Shown piece after piece: positions 10,769-21,239 of a stretch of 64,000 bases of DNA. The stretch covers positions 872,113 through 936,112 of the forward strand of contig JAJHZJ010000579.1 of assembly GCA_023548195.1 (NCBI GenBank), written 5' to 3'. Source of the DNA: Bettongia penicillata ogilbyi (lineage: Eukaryota; Chordata; Mammalia; Diprotodontia; Potoroidae). Numbering within the stretch: the stretch's first letter is position 1; each line of letters starts with the position of its first letter. The notes beneath the pieces were generated by a model. It worked only from the letters and a program-made list of their open reading frames with translations, had not been told where the DNA came from and ran no database searches. A program made the translations under genes and the position numbers.

Positions 10769-11629
10769 GTTTATTTATTTATTTGGTTTTTTTCTTTCTT
10801 TTTTTAATATAAATTTATTTATTAAACTTTTTACATTCATTTTCACAAAATTTTGAGTTCCAAATTTTCTCCCCATTTATCCCCTCCCCCCACCCCAATA
10901 CACCGAGCATTCTAATTTTCCCTATCACCAATCTGCCCTCTCTTCTATCATCCCTCCCTTCTCTTGTCCCCATCTTCTCTTTTGTCCTGTAGGGCCAGAT
11001 AACTTTCTATTTCCCATTACCTGTATTTCTTATTTCCTAGTAGCAAGAACAATACTAAACAGTTGTTCCTAAAACTTTGAGTTCCAACTTCTTCCCATCC
11101 CTCCCTCCCCACCCATTCCCTTTGGGAAGGCAGGCAATTCAAAATAGGCCCTATCTGTGTAATTTTGCAAATGACTTCGATAATAGTCGTGTTGTGTAAG
11201 ACTAATTATATTTCCCTCCATCCTATCCTGCCCCCCATTGTTTCTAATCTGTCTTTTGATCCTGTCCCTCCCCGAGTATTGACTTCAAATTGCTCCCTCC
11301 TCCCATTGCCCTCCCTTCCATCATCCCCCCCCACCCTGCTTATCTCCTTCTCCCTCACTTTCCTGTATTGTAAAATAGGTTTTCATACCAAAAAGAGTGT
11401 GCATTTTATTCCTTCCTTTAGTTGAATGTGATGAGAGTAAACTTCATGTTTTTCTCTTAGCTCCCCCTTTTTTTTCCTCCACTAAAAAGTCTCCTGCTTG
11501 CCTCTTCTATGAGAGATAATTTGCCCCATTCCATTTCACCCTCTCTCCTCCCAATACATTTCTCTTATACATTTACCTTAATTTTTTAAAGATATGATTC
11601 CATCCTATTCAATTCACTCCGTGCTCTCT

Positions 11630-11702
11630 GTCTCTGTGTGTGCATGCATGTGTGTGTGTGCACGTGTGTATGTGTGTGTGTATGTGTGTGTGTGTGTGTG
11701 TA
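11630..11702 (+). repeat. (TG)n microsatellite inside half-L1 copy A
   Basis: A tract of tgtg with cacg/tatg interruptions lies about 140 bases beyond the ORF1 stop of copy A. Copies B, C, D and E carry a simple repeat at the same place, so the seed is part of the element. Confidence 0.95.
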
Positions 11703-11836
11703 ATCTCACCAACTACCCAGATACTGAAAAGTTTCAAGAGTTACAAATACTGTCTTTCCATGTAGGAATGTAAACAGTTCACTTTTGATAAGTCCTTTAT
11801 GACTTCTCTTTGCTGTTTACTTTTTCATGCTTCTTC

Positions 11837-12937
11837 TCATTCTTGTGTTTGAAAGTCAAATTTTCTTTTCAGCTCTGGTCTTTTCATCAAGAATGATTGA
11901 AAGTCCTCTGTTTCATTGAAAGACCATATTTTCCCCTGAAGTGTTATACTCAGTTTTGCTGGGTAGGTGATTCTTGGTTTGAGTCCTAGTTCCTTTGACT
12001 TCTGGAATATCCTATTCCATGCCCTTTGATCCCTTAATGTAGGAGCTGCTAGATCTTGAGTTATCCTGACTGTATTTCCACAATACTGGAATTATTTCTT
12101 TCTAGCTGCTTGCAATATTTTCTCCTTGACCTGAGAATTCTGGAATTTGGCCACAATGTTCCTAGGAGTTTCTCTTTTTGGATCTCTTTCAGGCAGTGTT
12201 CAATGGATTCCTTCAATACTTATTTTGCCCTCTGGTTCTAGAATCTCAGGGCAGTTTTCCTTGATAATTTCATGAAAGATGATGTCTAGGCTCTTTTTTT
12301 GATCATGGCTTTCAGGTAGTCCCATAATTTTTAAATTATCTCTCCTGGATCTATTTTCCAGGTCAGTTGTTTTTCCAATGAGATATTTCACATTCTCTTC
12401 CATTTTTTCATTCTTTTGGTTTTGTTTTGTAATTTCTTGGTTTCTCAGAAAGTCATTAGCCTCCATCTGTTCCATTCTAATTTTGAGAGAAGTATTTTCT
12501 TCAGTGAGCTTTTGAACCTCTTTTTCCATTTGGCTCATTCTGCTTTTGAAAGCATTCTTCTCCTCATTGGCTTTTTGAACCTCTTTTGCCAATTGAGTGA
12601 GCCTATTTTTCAAGGTTTTATTTTCTTCAGCATTTTTTTGGGTCTCCTTTACCAAGGTATTGACCCATTTTTCATGCTTTTCTTGCATCTCTCTCATTTC
12701 TCTTCCCAGTTTTTCCTCCACCTGTCTAACTTGATTTTCAAAATCCTTTTTGAGCTTTTCCATGGCCTCAGTCCATTGGATATCTGTTTCAGATGTTTGG
12801 GATACAGAGGCCTTGACTTCTATGTCTTTCCCTGATGGTAAGCATTGTTCTTCCTCATCAGAAAGGAAAGGAGGAAACATCTGTTCACCAAGAAAGTAAC
12901 CTTCTATGGTCTTATTTTTCTTCCCTTTTCTGGGCAT
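11837..12937 (-). pseudogene. L1 ORF1-type protein gene of half-L1 copy A, two in-frame stops
   Basis: The frame from ATG at 12937 to TGA at 11837-11839 is exactly 367 codons with no frameshift, close to full-length ORF1 proteins (human about 338 residues). Residues 1-20 are basic (MPRKGKKNK). About residues 50-175 are coiled coil (KKDFENQVRQVEEKLGREMR, then repeated TQKNAEEN and EEKNAFKSRM units). The RRM-like domain begins near residue 180 (ENVKYLIGKTT, RSRRDNLKIMGLPESH), and the C-terminal domain has LGLKPRITYPAKLS and FLMKRPELKRKF. Stops fall at codon 246 (12200-12202) and codon 282 (12092-12094), so the copy is dead. Its protein would bind the element's own RNA and act as a nucleic-acid chaperone. 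The domain order and lack of frameshifts suggest a relatively recent copy. Confidence 0.92.
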
Positions 12938-13605
12938 TTTCCCAGCCAGTTACTTGACTTCTGAGATTCCTCTCCACCCCTGCCTCACCTCTAGATCCGC
13001 TCAGCTAGTGCTTGGGGTCTGAGATTCAAATGCTGCTCCCCAGCCTCAGGGCTTTCAGCAGGGGGCCAGCTGCTGTTCAGGGTAAGATTAAATTCAGTTT
13101 CTCAGGTAGGGGCTGGCTGCCTCCCAGGCTCAGTTCCCTCAGGGGTTTATGCGGAGACCTTCAGTAAGAGATCCCAGCTCTTGCCTGCTTTGGGAACTCC
13201 TGTCTGCTGCTACTCCCTCCTGCTTCCTTCCGAGGGGGCCTGAGTATGGAGACACCCTGCTCCCCTCTCAGCCGGTCCACAAGACTCTATCACCTGTGGG
13301 CCCGTGGGAAGGGACCTTTGCGGCTGCCGGAGAGTCCTTCCCTGAAGCCTGCTCCAATCTGCTCCTCTCCAGGCTGTGGGGTCAGGGCAGGGCAGGGCTG
13401 GGCTTTGCTCTGGGTCCGGTGTGTGGTGGACCTTTGGTGCTGGTTTTTCAGGGGTCTCTGGAACAGAAATCTCCTCCACTCCATTGCTGTGCGGCTTACA
13501 CTGCTCCAGAATTTGTTGGGAGTTCCTCTTTACAGGTAATTATGGACTGTGGGTTCGGAGCTAGCATATGTGAATCTTTCTACTCCGCCATCTTGGCTCC
13601 TCCCC
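12938..13605 (-). promoter_or_regulatory. 5' UTR / internal promoter region of half-L1 copy A
   Basis: This GC-rich block (notably 13000-13600) is the element's 5' UTR. Its first bases contain gccatcttgg (13587-13596), a YY1-type core on the minus strand. Human L1 uses a YY1 site at the equivalent place to set transcription start; function here is inference. Open frames at 13149-13652 on either strand lie inside this UTR and are not genes. Confidence 0.6.
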
Positions 13606-13990
13606 TATTAAAAGGTTTTAAACAGAGCAGGGATATAAGCAGATTTATATAATAGAAAGATCAGTCTAACAGTGATGGGAAGGCAAGGTTGTAGAGGCCC
13701 CACAGGAGAGGAGAAAAGATCTATTAGGAGACTATTATAATAGTTAAGATTGATAAAAATGAGGATCTGAACTAGGTTGGCAGTGTGGGAATAAAGACGA
13801 CAGAACGGATACATGATACTGATAAACAATTGTAGAACTTAGAAACTGATGAGCTAGGAGGTGGACATTGGTGAATGTGGATCCTATGTGCAAAAATGGT
13901 ACAGTCAGAAGAAGATACAGATTTAGCAGGGAGATAATAAGTTCAGATACACTGTGCCTTACTGAAACTCCCCTCCCTGCCACCATCACT
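13606..13990 (-). mobile_element. L2 LINE 3' region, right part
   Basis: 'aaacagagcagggatataag', 'gaaagatcagtctaacagtgatggga' and 'taggagactattataatagttaag' are antisense L2 blocks continuing from 10768. Confidence 0.65.
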
Positions 13991-13999
13991 TTCTAATCA

Positions 14000-14255
14000 T
14001 GTTATTAGAAGGGTACATCAGTCTACTCCCCTATAGTTCCTCTCATCATCTCTGTAACTTTCCAAGCCAAAATGCCTCTCCCTAGCCATTGTTCCACCAT
14101 GTCTGTTGTTTATCACTTTTAGAATATAAACTCTTTGAGAGCAGACACTGACTCAATTTTGTTTTTCTATCCATAGTGCTTAGCACAGAGTTTGCTACAT
14201 AGTAAGCACTCAGTAAATTTTTATTCAATTTTTATTCATTCATTCATGTACATCA
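14000..14255 (+). mobile_element. L2 3' end, sense
   Basis: 'agaatataaactctttgagagcagacactgac', 'catagtgcttagcacagagtttgctacatagtaagcactcagtaaa' and a ttcattcattcat tail are the L2 terminal signature. It sits opposite in orientation to the adjacent L2 copy. Confidence 0.8.
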
Positions 14256-14915
14256 TCTATTTCTCAAACTATAGAATGGCCCTTTTTTTTTATTTCATTC
14301 TTAATAAGTTCCAGATTTTTTCTTCTGTGACGTCACTTAAGTTCATTCTAATTTCCTTTCCAAGCATATTTTATTCTCAATTTTCTTTCTTCTCTAACCT
14401 CAGTTCCTATTGTCTATTTTAAACATTATTCTTATTATTATAGTGTTGATTGCCTCTGTAGGACACATGTTGATAATGGGGTAATGAATAACAAAGCACA
14501 GAGGCAAAGTTGAATGCCAGAACGAAGAAAAATTCGAATACTTTTGTGTCTGAGAGAAAATGGATCAACAACCACATAGGAAATCAAGAGTTCAGAAAAT
14601 ATACAAATCAAAATATAGAGGAGAATCAGTAATACAGAAATTAGTCAAGTAGAGCTTATCAGAAGTAAGAAGAAGCAGTGAATCAGAAACAAGATGGTTA
14701 GGAAGATAAAAAATTAGAATATAAATATTGTAAGTCTAAATGAGATAGGTTGTCAAGACTACATAAATATCATCATCATCACATCATAATAGTTCACATT
14801 TATCTATTATCTAAAATTTTAACAAAATATAGAGATAGCTAAGGAAGACCTTGTGTGCTCTGGTGTCTAAGACAGGGCACTATTTTCTGAATAAAATATT
14901 TAGAAAGACAGCATA
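14256..14915. other. Unassigned AT-rich stretch
   Basis: No recognisable gene or repeat family was found, apart from a short catcatcatcacatcat run near 14770-14790. Confidence 0.5.
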
Positions 14916-14919
14916 GTAT

Positions 14920-15085
14920 ACCAGAAATAGAACTTATCTTGTATTAAGGAGGACACTATGTATGAATACCAACTCTTATACTTACTGAATATGTGACCAT
15001 GAGCAAGTCACTAAACCTCTTTTAAGCCTTCAGTCTCCTTATCTATTCAAGAGGTATAATGATTGTTAGGATATTTGTGCTATTT
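14920..15085 (+). mobile_element. MIR/CORE-SINE, diverged
   Basis: 'atatgtgaccatgagcaagtcactaaacctctttt' and 'ctccttatctattcaagaggtataatgattgtta' fit the MIR core and 3' part in sense orientation. Confidence 0.7.
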
Positions 15086-15284
15086 ACCACAGATTGTTTT
15101 CTAATGAAAGCATATTTTAAAACTTAAAGGAAAAAAAAAACCTTAAAGAGATGGGAGAATATGAACTGGACCAGGAATTTTATTGATATGGGGAATGCTT
15201 AGGTGAGGAAACGTCCTTTACCAATGGAAGTTGGCATCTTCTCTGTAACTTAGAATCTTAGTCAGCTGCCCAGAATCAAGTTGT

Positions 15285-15620
15285 CATTCAAACAAGTATT
15301 TATTAAGTAATTCCTACATGCCAGGCACCATAAGTACTGAGAATACAAATATAAACAAAACTATGTCAGTTCCTGCCCTGAGGAAGCTTAGTTTCTAATG
15401 GAGAAAGTCATTATATAAAAGGAAGCTGCAAAGAGGGGGAAAGGGGTGGTTGGTAGAGAGAAAGTAGCTGATCAGAGGAACTGTGTAAAAGAAAGTCAGA
15501 AGATAGTGAAAGAACTGAACAATCAGAGGAAGGAGCAAAAGGGGAATAGCGATCATCCAGAGTGAAAGGGCTGATGGAAAAGAGTGATATTCCAGGGTGA
15601 GAAGTCTTCTGGGGCATGGT
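15285..15620 (-). mobile_element. L2 3' end and adjoining region, antisense
   Basis: 'acaagtatttattaagtaattcctacatgccaggcaccataagtactgagaatacaaat' is the reversed L2 terminus. 'tcctgccctgaggaagcttagtttctaatgg' follows in the expected order. Confidence 0.75.
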
Positions 15621-15694
15621 GGAGAAAGAAGTTCAGAAAGTCAGGAGTTGAGCTGAGAAAGGAATAAAGAAAATCTCAGAGAAATGAACACAGA

Positions 15695-15805
15695 AGTAAC
15701 TTTCTCATGGGTTTCACAGCTAGTATGTGTCAGAAGTAGGACTTGAACTCAGAATATCCTGGTCTCAAAGCTAGCTTTCTAGTTATTATACCATACCACT
15801 TGTAA
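15695..15805 (-). mobile_element. SINE (MIR-related), antisense
   Basis: 'cacagctagtatgtgtcagaagtaggacttgaactcagaatatcctggtctcaaagctagctttctagttattataccat' is the reversed tRNA/CORE part of a SINE. Confidence 0.75.
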
Positions 15806-15979
15806 GGAGATGCACCAGAACTGAAGAAACAAGACAAAACAGAAAGAGTGGATACAAGGCACCAGTTCCAGAATAACCTTGAATCTGAGATGAATGCCTG
15901 TCTGAACCAAAAACTTCTTAAGGCTGGTACTAGGTTTCAAGCACCCTTGCAGAAAGAAAGAGGGGAGTAAGTATACCTA

Positions 15980-16112
15980 CTGTGTGTGTGAGTGTGTGTG
16001 TGTGTACATACATACATACATAAATATATATGTGTAAATACATATATACATACATATATGTATATATATATATATACATGAATTTATGTATATACATAGA
16101 GACTGAGAGAGA
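15980..16112 (+). repeat. Compound (GT)n/(ATAC)n/(TA)n microsatellite
   Basis: A GT run changes to cataca repeats, then a TA-rich palindromic stretch (tatatatgtgtaaatacatatata). The open frames across it encode only I/Y/M/C repeats and are artefacts. Confidence 0.95.
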
Positions 16113-17580
16113 GAGCAGTTTCTGATCATATAAGCTCCCTTCTTCAGAGGCTTCAGAAAAACTTCTGAGATGCATTTCACCTTGAACTTTGAAATGAACT
16201 CATTATCATTTCTTTCTGCTCCACTGACTATGAATGTTCATCAGTTATGATTTCCATGCTTTCATATCATAACATCTTCTATGAAAAGACTCTTATAAAT
16301 GTTCAATACCATTTAGGACTCACTTGCCTAAAGGTTTTCATTGAAGGTATTTGTTGGGGGCAGTGAAAGGAAAGGGGAATGGATCAGATGACTCTACCTG
16401 CTCAACAATGATGATTTTCTGTTTTGGAAATAATGCTGCATGCATTTTTATACTAGTCCTTAAACACTTCATAAAACTGCTGTAGTATACAAATGGAGAA
16501 CCTCTATGTAAGACTAAAAGAATTCTATCCAAGCTGAATTAAATATTTCAGACAGCCACATTTAAAGGGATTGGGGAAATGGGGGTGGAAAAGGATGTTC
16601 TGAACTTCCAAATTTAGAACCTTTGAGAGTTCCAAGTCTACCACATTGCAAACGAAATCTTCTGGGGTTCATCTTTCCCCCTTTCTTCTTGACAAAACAA
16701 GATTTCTTAGTCAAAAGAAGAAAAGCCTAAGGGAAGATCTTAAAATAGACCCTTGAGACTTTGAGGCCATCAAATAGCTTTTATGAAATGACGTTTTGAT
16801 GAATTAAATTTAAGAGAATCAGAAACATATGGATTAAATTTCCCTTGAAATACACATGAGTACCACACATACCACAACTTATTATAAATCTGGAAACCAT
16901 TTATTGATTTCCCAGAGCAAACACAATTAGGAAGCCTAAACAATGTATCTTCCCTTTTCTTGGACTGATGTATCCTCACTGTACAGAAGTCATTCCTTAA
17001 ATTGATTTCACAATGATTTTGCATGGTTACTTCAGCCAAAAGAATTATATTTTCAGTGAATTCAGGCAATTGCCCTGATCTATCACTAAGGTTGAATCAG
17101 CATATTGAAATTGTAGTAAATAGGGAACTGTAGAAGCTTAAATCACATTGATAAAATTGTACACTGGTTTTTAAACAAACCCCTATCATTCATTAACGTA
17201 AAACCATTAATGTAAAACAGTTTCAGAAACTGTGCTGATGTTTCAGTACAACTTTTGAAATTACATTCTGAATGTTAAGACCACAAAGACTATATGATCA
17301 TTACCTTTGCAATCTTTTTCTCACTCATGGAACACCCATCTCTGAGGAAACTTACGGAGTTTTGTAATCTTTTTGTGATGGCCTCATGATGTGAAAGACC
17401 TGCATATATTGTGAGTGACTTCCCACTTCTCTGGCTTATTGCCTATATCCAGGGGATATGGAAATTTGCTTGTACTTCATCCTCAAGGGAGTTGTCACCA
17501 AATTTCCCCATGCAAGTGCATGGTTCTCAAAACTCAAATATGGAAAGGTTTATGTATATGCCATTGAAAACAAAGAGAAC
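16113..17580. other. Unassigned stretch
   Basis: The longest feature is a 99-codon minus-strand frame at 16770-17069, without a recognised domain. No repeat family could be named. Confidence 0.5.
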
Positions 17581-17582
17581 TT

Positions 17583-17735
17583 GGGGCACCTGAGGATACA
17601 GTGGATAGAACACCAGCCCTGAAGTCAGGAAGACCTGAGTTCAAATCTAGCCTCAGATACTAGCTGTGTGACTCTGGGCAAGCCACTTAACCCCAGTTGC
17701 CTCTAAAAACAAAAATCTAACCAAACAAAATAAGA
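17583..17735 (+). mobile_element. Short tRNA-derived marsupial SINE, full length
   Basis: 'gcacctgaggatacagtggatagaacaccagccctgaagtcagg', 'gttcaaatctagcctcag' (B-box-like) and 'ctgtgtgactctgggcaagccacttaaccccagttgcctc' end in an aaaacaaaaatct A-rich tail. It has the promoter boxes of a pol III SINE but lacks the clover-leaf of a working tRNA gene. Confidence 0.85.
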
Positions 17736-18089
17736 CAACGAATAGAACTCATATTAGTACCCTTAGAAGCAATGATTAATACCAGTAAGTCACCTGTCTT
17801 CAGAAACCTGGGTAATATCAGTCACTTAATCACCCAGCATATTCAGGTTGATGTGCCCTCTTAATATGACCTCCCCTCAGATGGTATCATAATCCCTCCC
17901 CTCCATGTTACCCTGCCTAGAGTTCTTAAGTTTTAAAATTCTGTGCAATTTTGTATCTTCCAAGGACAATGACTTCTTGAATGCTCCCATAACTCTGAGT
18001 CAATAGGCTTCTTATTCTCTTTCCCAGAATTAGCTAGCAGATGACATTTCTAACTTCTAGTCTGATCCCATGGAAAGGTAGGTGTGGAT

Positions 18090-18310
18090 AAAGTATCGAC
18101 TGGTATCAAGAAGACATCTTTCTGAGTTCAAATCTGGCTCCAGACATTAACCAGTTGCGTGACCCTGACCAAGTCACTTAACTCAGTTTCCTTATCTGTA
18201 AAATGAGCTGGAAAAAGAAATGGCGAATCCCGCCAGTATCTTGTTCCTCAAATGGGGTCACCATGATACAGACAAGACTAAAAGGGCTGAGCGATAACAA
18301 CAAACCTGAT
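18090..18310 (+). mobile_element. tRNA-headed SINE with 'ggggtcaccatgatacagacaagac' tail
   Basis: 'gagttcaaatctggctccagac', 'gaccaagtcacttaactcagtttccttatctgtaaaatgagctgg' and 'gccagtatcttgttcctcaaatggggtca' follow in the usual order. Sense, ending in an acaacaa tail. Confidence 0.85.
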
Positions 18311-18639
18311 CCCATTCTCTAAGAAGGAAGGAATATTGTACTTGACTTGGTGATGACACACTCCTTACAGCTAAGCAAAAAATCCAAGGGAAATGAATCC
18401 TGTAAGAATTTTTGATTAATTAAACTATTACCTCCAAATTCTACCTCTTTCTAGGGAAGCAATTTATCTTATCAATTTAGAGGTCAGGGTTGGTATGGAT
18501 TTTTAAATTTGGATTAGCTCTGAGGACTCTCCTATTGGGAAGACCCTAATTATTCCCTGACCTTTCTATATTTCATTGAGTTCTAGTTATGTGAACTTGG
18601 TACATTTATTGGGGACTTCAAAAAGATAGATATATGTAT

Positions 18640-18775
18640 GTCTAATTTTTTGTTAAATAGCCATGAGATATTGGGCAAGCCATTTAATATCTCTAGGCTT
18701 CAATTTCCTCATCTGTAAAATAGAGTTAGACTAGAGAAGTCTCTTTGAGTTGTAATCTGATCAAATGATCCTATT
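18640..18775 (+). mobile_element. MIR/CORE-SINE 3' part
   Basis: 'ttgggcaagccatttaatatctctaggcttcaatttcctcatctgtaaaatag' and 'ctgatcaaatgatcc' fit a MIR in sense orientation. Confidence 0.75.
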
Positions 18776-18991
18776 TATTTTAATTCTATATCTCTATCTT
18801 TACACATAAAGATATAATTCTAGCCTTTTATCAGAGATATTTGACCTTTTTCTCCATAAATTGACAATTTCCCCTCAACCTAGCTCTACTGATTTTATTT
18901 GTACAAAATATTTTTAATTCTGTGCACTTGAAATTATTTATTTTGTCTTCTGTCACCTCCTCTATCCCTCATTTAGTTAAGAATTCTCCCC

Positions 18992-19743
18992 CTATTGTGA
19001 ACTGATCCAATCATTCTGGAGAGCAATTTAGAACTATGCCCGAAGGGCTATAAAACTGTGTATACCCTTTGATCCAGCAATTGCACTGCTAGGTCTGTAT
19101 TCCAAAGAGGTCATTAAAAAAAGGGAAAAGGACCCACATAGGCAAAAATATTTATGACAACTTTTTTTTGTGGTGGCAAAAAATTGGAAATTAAGGAGAT
19201 AACCATCAAATGGAGAATGACTGAACAAGTTGTGGTATATGAATGCAATGCAGTACTATTGTTCTATAAGAAATGATAAGCGGGCAAATTTCAGAAAAAC
19301 CTGGAAAGATTTACATGAGCTGTTGCTGAGAGTGAAGTGAGAAGAACCAGAGAACATTATACATAATACTAGCAACAGTGTGCAATGACCATCTTTGATA
19401 GACTTAGCTCTTCTCAGCAATACAATGATCTAAGATAATTTGAAAAGACTCATAATGGAAAATGCTTTCCACATCCAGAGAAAGATCTATTGAAGTCTGA
19501 ATGCAGATTTGAACCAGATTTTTCTTTTTTTCTTTCTCATGGTTTTTCCCTTTTGTTCTGTTTCTTCTTTTACAACATGACTAACGTGGAAATATGTTTA
19601 ATGCAATTGTACATGTACAGCCTAAATCGGATTACGTGCTATTTTGGGGAAGGGAGAAAGGAGGGAGAAAAAAATTTGAAACTCAAAATCTTATAAAACT
19701 GAAGGTTGAAAACTAAAAATAAATAAATTTTTTTTAAAAAAGT
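18992..19743 (+). mobile_element. L1 3' end, 5'-truncated, TSD-flanked
   Basis: The copy begins at 'ctattgtgaactgatccaatcattctggagagcaattt'. It includes 'ccctttgatccagcaattgcactgctagg', 'gcagtactattgttctataagaaatgataag', 'cacatccagagaaagatct' and 'acaacatgactaacgtgg', and ends in an aaataaataaa tail. The repeat attctcccc lies on both sides (18983-18991, 19744-19752). It is a typical 5'-truncated insertion of about 750 bases. Confidence 0.9.
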
Positions 19744-19752
19744 ATTCTCCCC

Positions 19753-19830
19753 TAGCAATGTCCATCAACTAGGACATGGCTGAATGAGTTGTAGTATGTG
19801 ATTTTAACTGAATATTATTATTATCCCCTG
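19753..19830 (+). mobile_element. Short older L1 3' UTR fragment
   Basis: 'tccatcaactaggacatggctgaatgagttgtagtatgtga' is an older version of a block also present in 18992-19743 (about 19200-19245). This is a second, diverged copy beside the first. Confidence 0.6.
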
Positions 19831-20115
19831 GTTACTCCTTAAACAGGTCTTTTCAACGAATGGCTGTTACCTCAGCCTAACTGAGTACCTGCGTAGATCT
19901 TGGCCTAAAGGGGCCAAGATCTCCCAGTGCATCCTGGGCCATCTCCAGTCATCCTGATGAATACCTGGTCACTGGATTCAGATGGCTCTGGAGAAGTGAG
20001 GTGTTTGATCTTTCATAGCCTTCTCTTACTCAAAACAAAGTCAAGTGCAAGTCATGTCATCATTTCTCTGATGGCATGGTCTTCTTCGGCAACAAAAGAT
20101 GAACGTATACCATAT
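19800..20115 (+). mobile_element. RTE-tail type repeat, sense
   Basis: 'tcttttcaacgaatggctgttacctcagccta', 'gcatcctgggccatctccagtcatcctgatgaatacctggtcactgg', 'agtgcaagtcatgtcatcatttctctgatggcatggtcttcttcggcaac'. This matches the tail of the SINE at 993-1307 and the split copy at 7430-9475. The start boundary is uncertain because it abuts an L1 fragment. Confidence 0.75.
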
Positions 20116-20439
20116 TGCTTCTCACTTTGCTTCTGCTAAGGACTTTCTGCTTAGCACCTGAGAGTCATGGAATAATAATAAGTGAATAAAAAAAAAGGTA
20201 AAGATACAAATTCAGGGCTTCCAGTAAAAAATTGCAGAACGGCTGTCCCCAACCCCCAACTTTTGTTATAGTATAGATACCATTTTATTTCCTTACAAAA
20301 AGGAACTTAATGGAATGTTATGATGTGGGGGGAAAGGAAAGGAAATCATCGACAGGATAAGGCTCCTTTGCTCACTCTAGTTTGTTTTTCATCACTTTTC
20401 ATACTTTTCTATTTTAGATTAGAATTATTTCATAATTAG

Positions 20440-20525
20440 TATACATATGTCTTTCTGTGATACATATATGTAACATAAAGTATATATGTTATATATACAT
20501 ATATGTATAAACATATATGTTACTT
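20440..20525 (+). repeat. AT-rich (ATATGT)n tract
   Basis: Overlapping atatgt/acatat units form short self-complementary runs. Confidence 0.85.
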
Positions 20526-20884
20526 TAAAGTTTACATAGCACTTTAGGTTAACTCATTTGATTACATAAATTAATTGAGTAATTTATCTTTAGTAGATGA
20601 ATATCTTTTTAGAATTTTTGGAGGTTTTACTGAAGTTCCTACTGTATGTAAATTCTGTGCTTTATAGGTCTGAGTAGTATCAGAATATTCTGCTATTCAA
20701 TCTGGAAACTTTTAGAATTGAATAAAACTATTTAGATATAAGTTCATCTTTTTTAGATTCTCTGAAAGAATCTTTGGGACCACTCCAAGAGCTGACAGAA
20801 TGTGGAGATAATAGGCACCTCATCCTGTGCCTAAATGATTTCATTGCCTTCTGTTGGGTCTTTATATTTTCAATTTCATTTATG

Positions 20885-21020
20885 TCTTCTGTAAATTGAA
20901 TATAAGCTTCCTGAGAGCAGAAATTGTTTCATTTGCATCTTTCTATATACCCAATGCCTGGCACAAGCCTGTAACATAGTAAATGTTTATACATATTTGA
21001 TGAATTGAATGATTCTGTAG
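20885..21020 (+). mobile_element. L2 3' end, sense
   Basis: 'ataagcttcctgagagcagaaattgtttc', 'acccaatgcctggcacaagcc' and 'agtaaatgtttatacatatttgatgaattgaatga' are the L2 terminus. Confidence 0.8.
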
Positions 21021-21084
21021 TTTTCAGAATTTTTCCTGTTTCCAAGTCCTAAAGAGGCTAAGTGGGTCACATAAGATTGCCTAC

Positions 21085-21225
21085 CACCTCAGGGAAAGGG
21101 GAGGGGAAAAAGGGAAGAATAAAATTTGGAAATAAAATTTTTTTTAAAAAAAAGCCTGAATATTAATTGTTTTTACATGTAATTGGGGAAAAATAAAATA
21201 TTTTAAAAAACAAACCAAAAGTAAA
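21085..21225 (+). mobile_element. L1 tail, very short
   Basis: A 'cagggaaaggggaggggaaaaaggg' purine tract, 'aattgtttttacatgtaattggggaaaaataaaat' and an A-rich end are the last bases of an L1 3' UTR. Confidence 0.75.
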
Positions 21226-21239
21226 ATATTTCATAGATG

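Larger units (their letters stand above)
10769..13605 (-). mobile_element. Half-L1 (HAL1-type) element, copy A, full length, no ORF2
   Basis: On the minus strand the order is: 5' end with gaggagccaagatggcggag (13586-13605), a GC-richer 5' UTR of about 670 bases, ORF1 (12937 down to 11837), a TG/CA simple repeat (about 11630-11702 on the plus strand), a purine-rich 3' UTR and an A-rich tail. ORF1's stop codon is followed directly by 3' UTR; nothing resembling ORF2 lies between. A 14-bp direct repeat with one mismatch (tattaaaaggattt 10755-10768, tattaaaaggtttt 13606-13619) flanks it inside an L2 copy. The total of 2.84 kb matches copy B. Such elements must borrow L1 ORF2 enzyme in trans. Confidence 0.9.

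Noticed and set aside
12416..12835. 139-codon plus-strand open frame
   Set aside because: It is the exact antisense of the ORF1 coiled coil in half-L1 copy A; the openness comes from the biased codon content of the real strand.
13149..13652. 167-codon plus-strand frame and several overlapping frames in GC-rich DNA, resembling a CpG-island gene
   Set aside because: The GC-rich block is the 5' UTR of half-L1 copy A read antisense, and the frame runs across the element border into L2.
15930..16180. Two minus-strand frames rich in Y, I, M and H
   Set aside because: Translation of the GT/TA compound microsatellite.
17583..17735. tRNA-like gene
   Set aside because: The A/B-box-like blocks belong to a tRNA-derived SINE with an A-rich tail; no complete clover-leaf or anticodon stem could be drawn.
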